NCBI RefSeq assembly: GCF_029581275.1
Contig: NZ_CP120742.1
Span: 1,462,501-1,526,500, forward strand
Origin: Micromonospora sp. WMMD1155
GTDB lineage: Bacteria > Actinomycetota > Actinomycetes > Mycobacteriales > Micromonosporaceae
Length of the DNA stretch: 64,000 nucleotides
Reading direction: 5' to 3'
Shown here: piece by piece, positions 62,615 through 64,000 of the stretch
Layout: each line of letters starts with the position of its first letter
Numbering within the stretch: the first letter of the stretch is position 1
Notes under the pieces: model-generated
Database searches by the model: none
What the model was told of the DNA's origin: nothing
Seen by the model: only the letters and a program-made list of their open reading frames with translations
Made by a program: the position numbers and the translations under genes

Positions 62615-63976
62615 ATGACCACCACCCGCTGGCTGGCGGAGTACGCCTGGTTGCCCGAGCACGCCGAGCCCACGCCCGACGTGCTGATCGAGGTCGAGGA
62701 CGGCCGGATCACCGCGGTGACGCCGCTGCTGGGAGCGCACGGGCCGGACGCCGGGGTCGAGGTGTACGCGGACGCCGTGGCACTGCCCGGCCTGACCCTG
62801 CCGGGTCTGGCCAACGTGCACTCGCACGCCTTCCACCGGGCGCTGCGGGGGCGCACCCACGGCGGCCGGGGTGACTTCTGGACCTGGCGGGACCAGATGT
62901 ACGGCGTCGCGGACCGGCTGGACCCGGACACCTACCTGGCTCTGGCCCGGGCGGTGTACGCGGAGATGGCGCTCGCCGGGGTCACCTGTGTGGGCGAGTT
63001 CCACTACCTGCACCACCGCCCCGGCGGCGGCGCGTACGACGACCCGAACGAGATGGGCGCGGCGCTGGTCGAGGCCGCCGCATACGCCGGGATCCGGCTC
63101 ACCCTGCTGGACACCTGCTATCTGACGTCCACCGTGGACGGACAGGCGCTCACCGGCCCGCAGCGCCGCTTCGGCGACGGCGACGCGACCCGCTGGGCGC
63201 AGCGGGCGGAGGCGTTCCAGCCGACGGACTCGCACGTCCGGGTCGGCGCGGCGGTGCACTCGGTACGCGCGGTCCCGGCCGACCAGCTCAGCACGGTGGC
63301 CGAGTGGGCCGGGCAGCGGCGGGCGCCGCTGCACGTGCACCTCTCCGAGCAGCCCGCCGAGAACGACGAGTGCCGGGCCGTGCACGGGCGCTCGCCCACC
63401 GGGCTGCTCGCCGAGCACGGCGTGCTCGGTCCCAACACCACAGCCGTGCACACCACCCACCCGACCAGCGCCGACCTGACAGTGCTCGCCGACAGCGGGA
63501 CCGGGGTGTGCCTCTGCCCGACCACCGAGCGGGACCTCGCCGACGGCATCGGCCCGGCCCGGCTGATGGCCGACGCGGGCATCCGGCTGAGCCTCGGCAG
63601 CGACAGTCACGCGGTGGTCGACCTGTTCGAGGAGGCCCGGGCGATGGAGCTGGACGAGCGGCTGCGTACCCGCCGACGCGGCCACTTCACGCCGGTGGAC
63701 CTGGTGACGGCGGCCACCGCCGCCGGGCACGCCGCGCTGGGCTGGGCCGACGCCGGGAGGATCGCCGTCGGCGAACGTGCCGACCTGGTCACGGTACGGC
63801 TGGACAGCGCCCGTACCGCCGGGGTGCCGCCGGTGGGCGCGTTCTTCGCGGCCTCCGCCGCGGACGTCACGCAGGTCGTGGTGGACGGTCGGCTGGTGGT
63901 GGCCGAGGGCCGGCACCTGAGGGTCGACGTGTCGGCCGAGTTGTCGGCGGCCATCGAGGCGGTGACGCCCTCATGA
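62615..63976 (+). CDS. hutF: Formimidoylglutamate deiminase
   Basis: 453 aa from the ATG at 62615 with AGGAGG upstream, the latter lying inside the repeat element. It has the amidohydrolase signature HSHAFHRALRG near the N-terminus, the metal ligands in LHVHLSEQPAENDEC, AVHTTHPT and the final Asp in GSDSHAVVDLFEEARAME. HutF deiminates N-formimino-L-glutamate to N-formyl-L-glutamate and ammonia. Full length for the family. Its stop overlaps the following ATG (ATGA). Confidence 0.95.
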   Translation: MTTTRWLAEYAWLPEHAEPTPDVLIEVEDGRITAVTPLLGAHGPDAGVEVYADAVALPGLTLPGLANVHSHAFHRALRGRTHGGRGDFWTWRDQMYGVADRLDPDTYLALARAVYAEMALAGVTCVGEFHYLHHRPGGGAYDDPNEMGAALVEAAAYAGIRLTLLDTCYLTSTVDGQALTGPQRRFGDGDATRWAQRAEAFQPTDSHVRVGAAVHSVRAVPADQLSTVAEWAGQRRAPLHVHLSEQPAENDECRAVHGRSPTGLLAEHGVLGPNTTAVHTTHPTSADLTVLADSGTGVCLCPTTERDLADGIGPARLMADAGIRLSLGSDSHAVVDLFEEARAMELDERLRTRRRGHFTPVDLVTAATAAGHAALGWADAGRIAVGERADLVTVRLDSARTAGVPPVGAFFAASAADVTQVVVDGRLVVAEGRHLRVDVSAELSAAIEAVTPS

Positions 63977-64000
63977 GCAGCCTGCTCGTCGACAACATCG
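63973..64000 (+). CDS. Start of the next hut gene, probably imidazolonepropionase (partial)
   Basis: Only nine codons are present (MSSLLVDNI), overlapping the hutF stop by 4 bp. The start and the operon order fit hutI, which would convert imidazolonepropionate to formiminoglutamate, but the sequence is too short to confirm this. Confidence 0.55.

Overview
The window is high-GC actinobacterial DNA, most like a filamentous Micromonosporaceae member (Micromonospora type). This is inferred from GC-rich codon use, GTG starts, tandem L,D-transpeptidases, an ALF-repeat/HINT polymorphic toxin, secreted carbohydrate-active enzymes and the cobalt/nickel ECF and hut operon types. It is not proven by any marker gene here.

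Layout. 0-14 kb: secreted polysaccharide degradation (a partial beta-helix protein, a GH3 enzyme behind a LacI-type palindrome, an SGNH esterase with a ricin-type lectin). Among these sit a large membrane-anchored NACHT NTPase with a TspO-like partner, a palindrome fused to a heptanucleotide tandem array, and a large secreted protein of unknown function with a hydrophobic hairpin. 14-19.3 kb: a rearranged stretch with two complete tRNA-Lys genes and one 3' tRNA-Lys remnant; between them are a carboxymuconolactone-decarboxylase-like gene and a VWFD/HExxH mosaic membrane protein. 19.4-24.5 kb: two L,D-transpeptidase lipoproteins, tRNA-His, orn and a GT87 mannosyltransferase-like gene. 24.6-33.6 kb: a copper/thiol block (YcnI-like, CopC-CopD fusion, ECF sigma factor, MauE-like, DsbA-like, membrane protein), then a CbiMNQO-type nickel/cobalt ECF importer behind a Nur-box-like inverted repeat, then the peroxiredoxin bcp.

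33.6-39.7 kb: a frameshifted HNH endonuclease remnant overlapping an unusual tRNA with a UAG anticodon, a GNAT acetyltransferase, and a secreted polymorphic toxin with its probable immunity gene. The toxin locus is bracketed by a 61-bp direct repeat derived from the end of the GNAT gene. 39.7-57.1 kb: an expansin-like protein, a MOSC protein and a methyltransferase, followed by an exopolysaccharide locus: LCP ligase, polyprenyl-phosphate sugar transferase, a DUF1501/DUF1800 pair, and a tightly overlapping operon of glycosyltransferases, O-antigen-ligase/Wzy, MurJ/Wzx-like flippase and acyltransferase.

57.1-64 kb: a proline-rich membrane protein with a kinase-like N-terminus, then the histidine-utilisation operon (RpiR regulator, hutU, M20-type amidohydrolase, hutF and the first codons of a probable hutI). 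A second low-complexity repeat element sits directly in front of hutF and appears to supply its ribosome binding site.

No CRISPR array, IS element with intact transposase, or complete secondary-metabolite cluster was seen. The best leads for undescribed biology are the NACHT/TspO-like pair, the secreted hairpin/coiled-coil protein, the HNH-tRNA cassette, the toxin island with duplicated boundary, and the two palindrome-plus-short-tandem-repeat elements.
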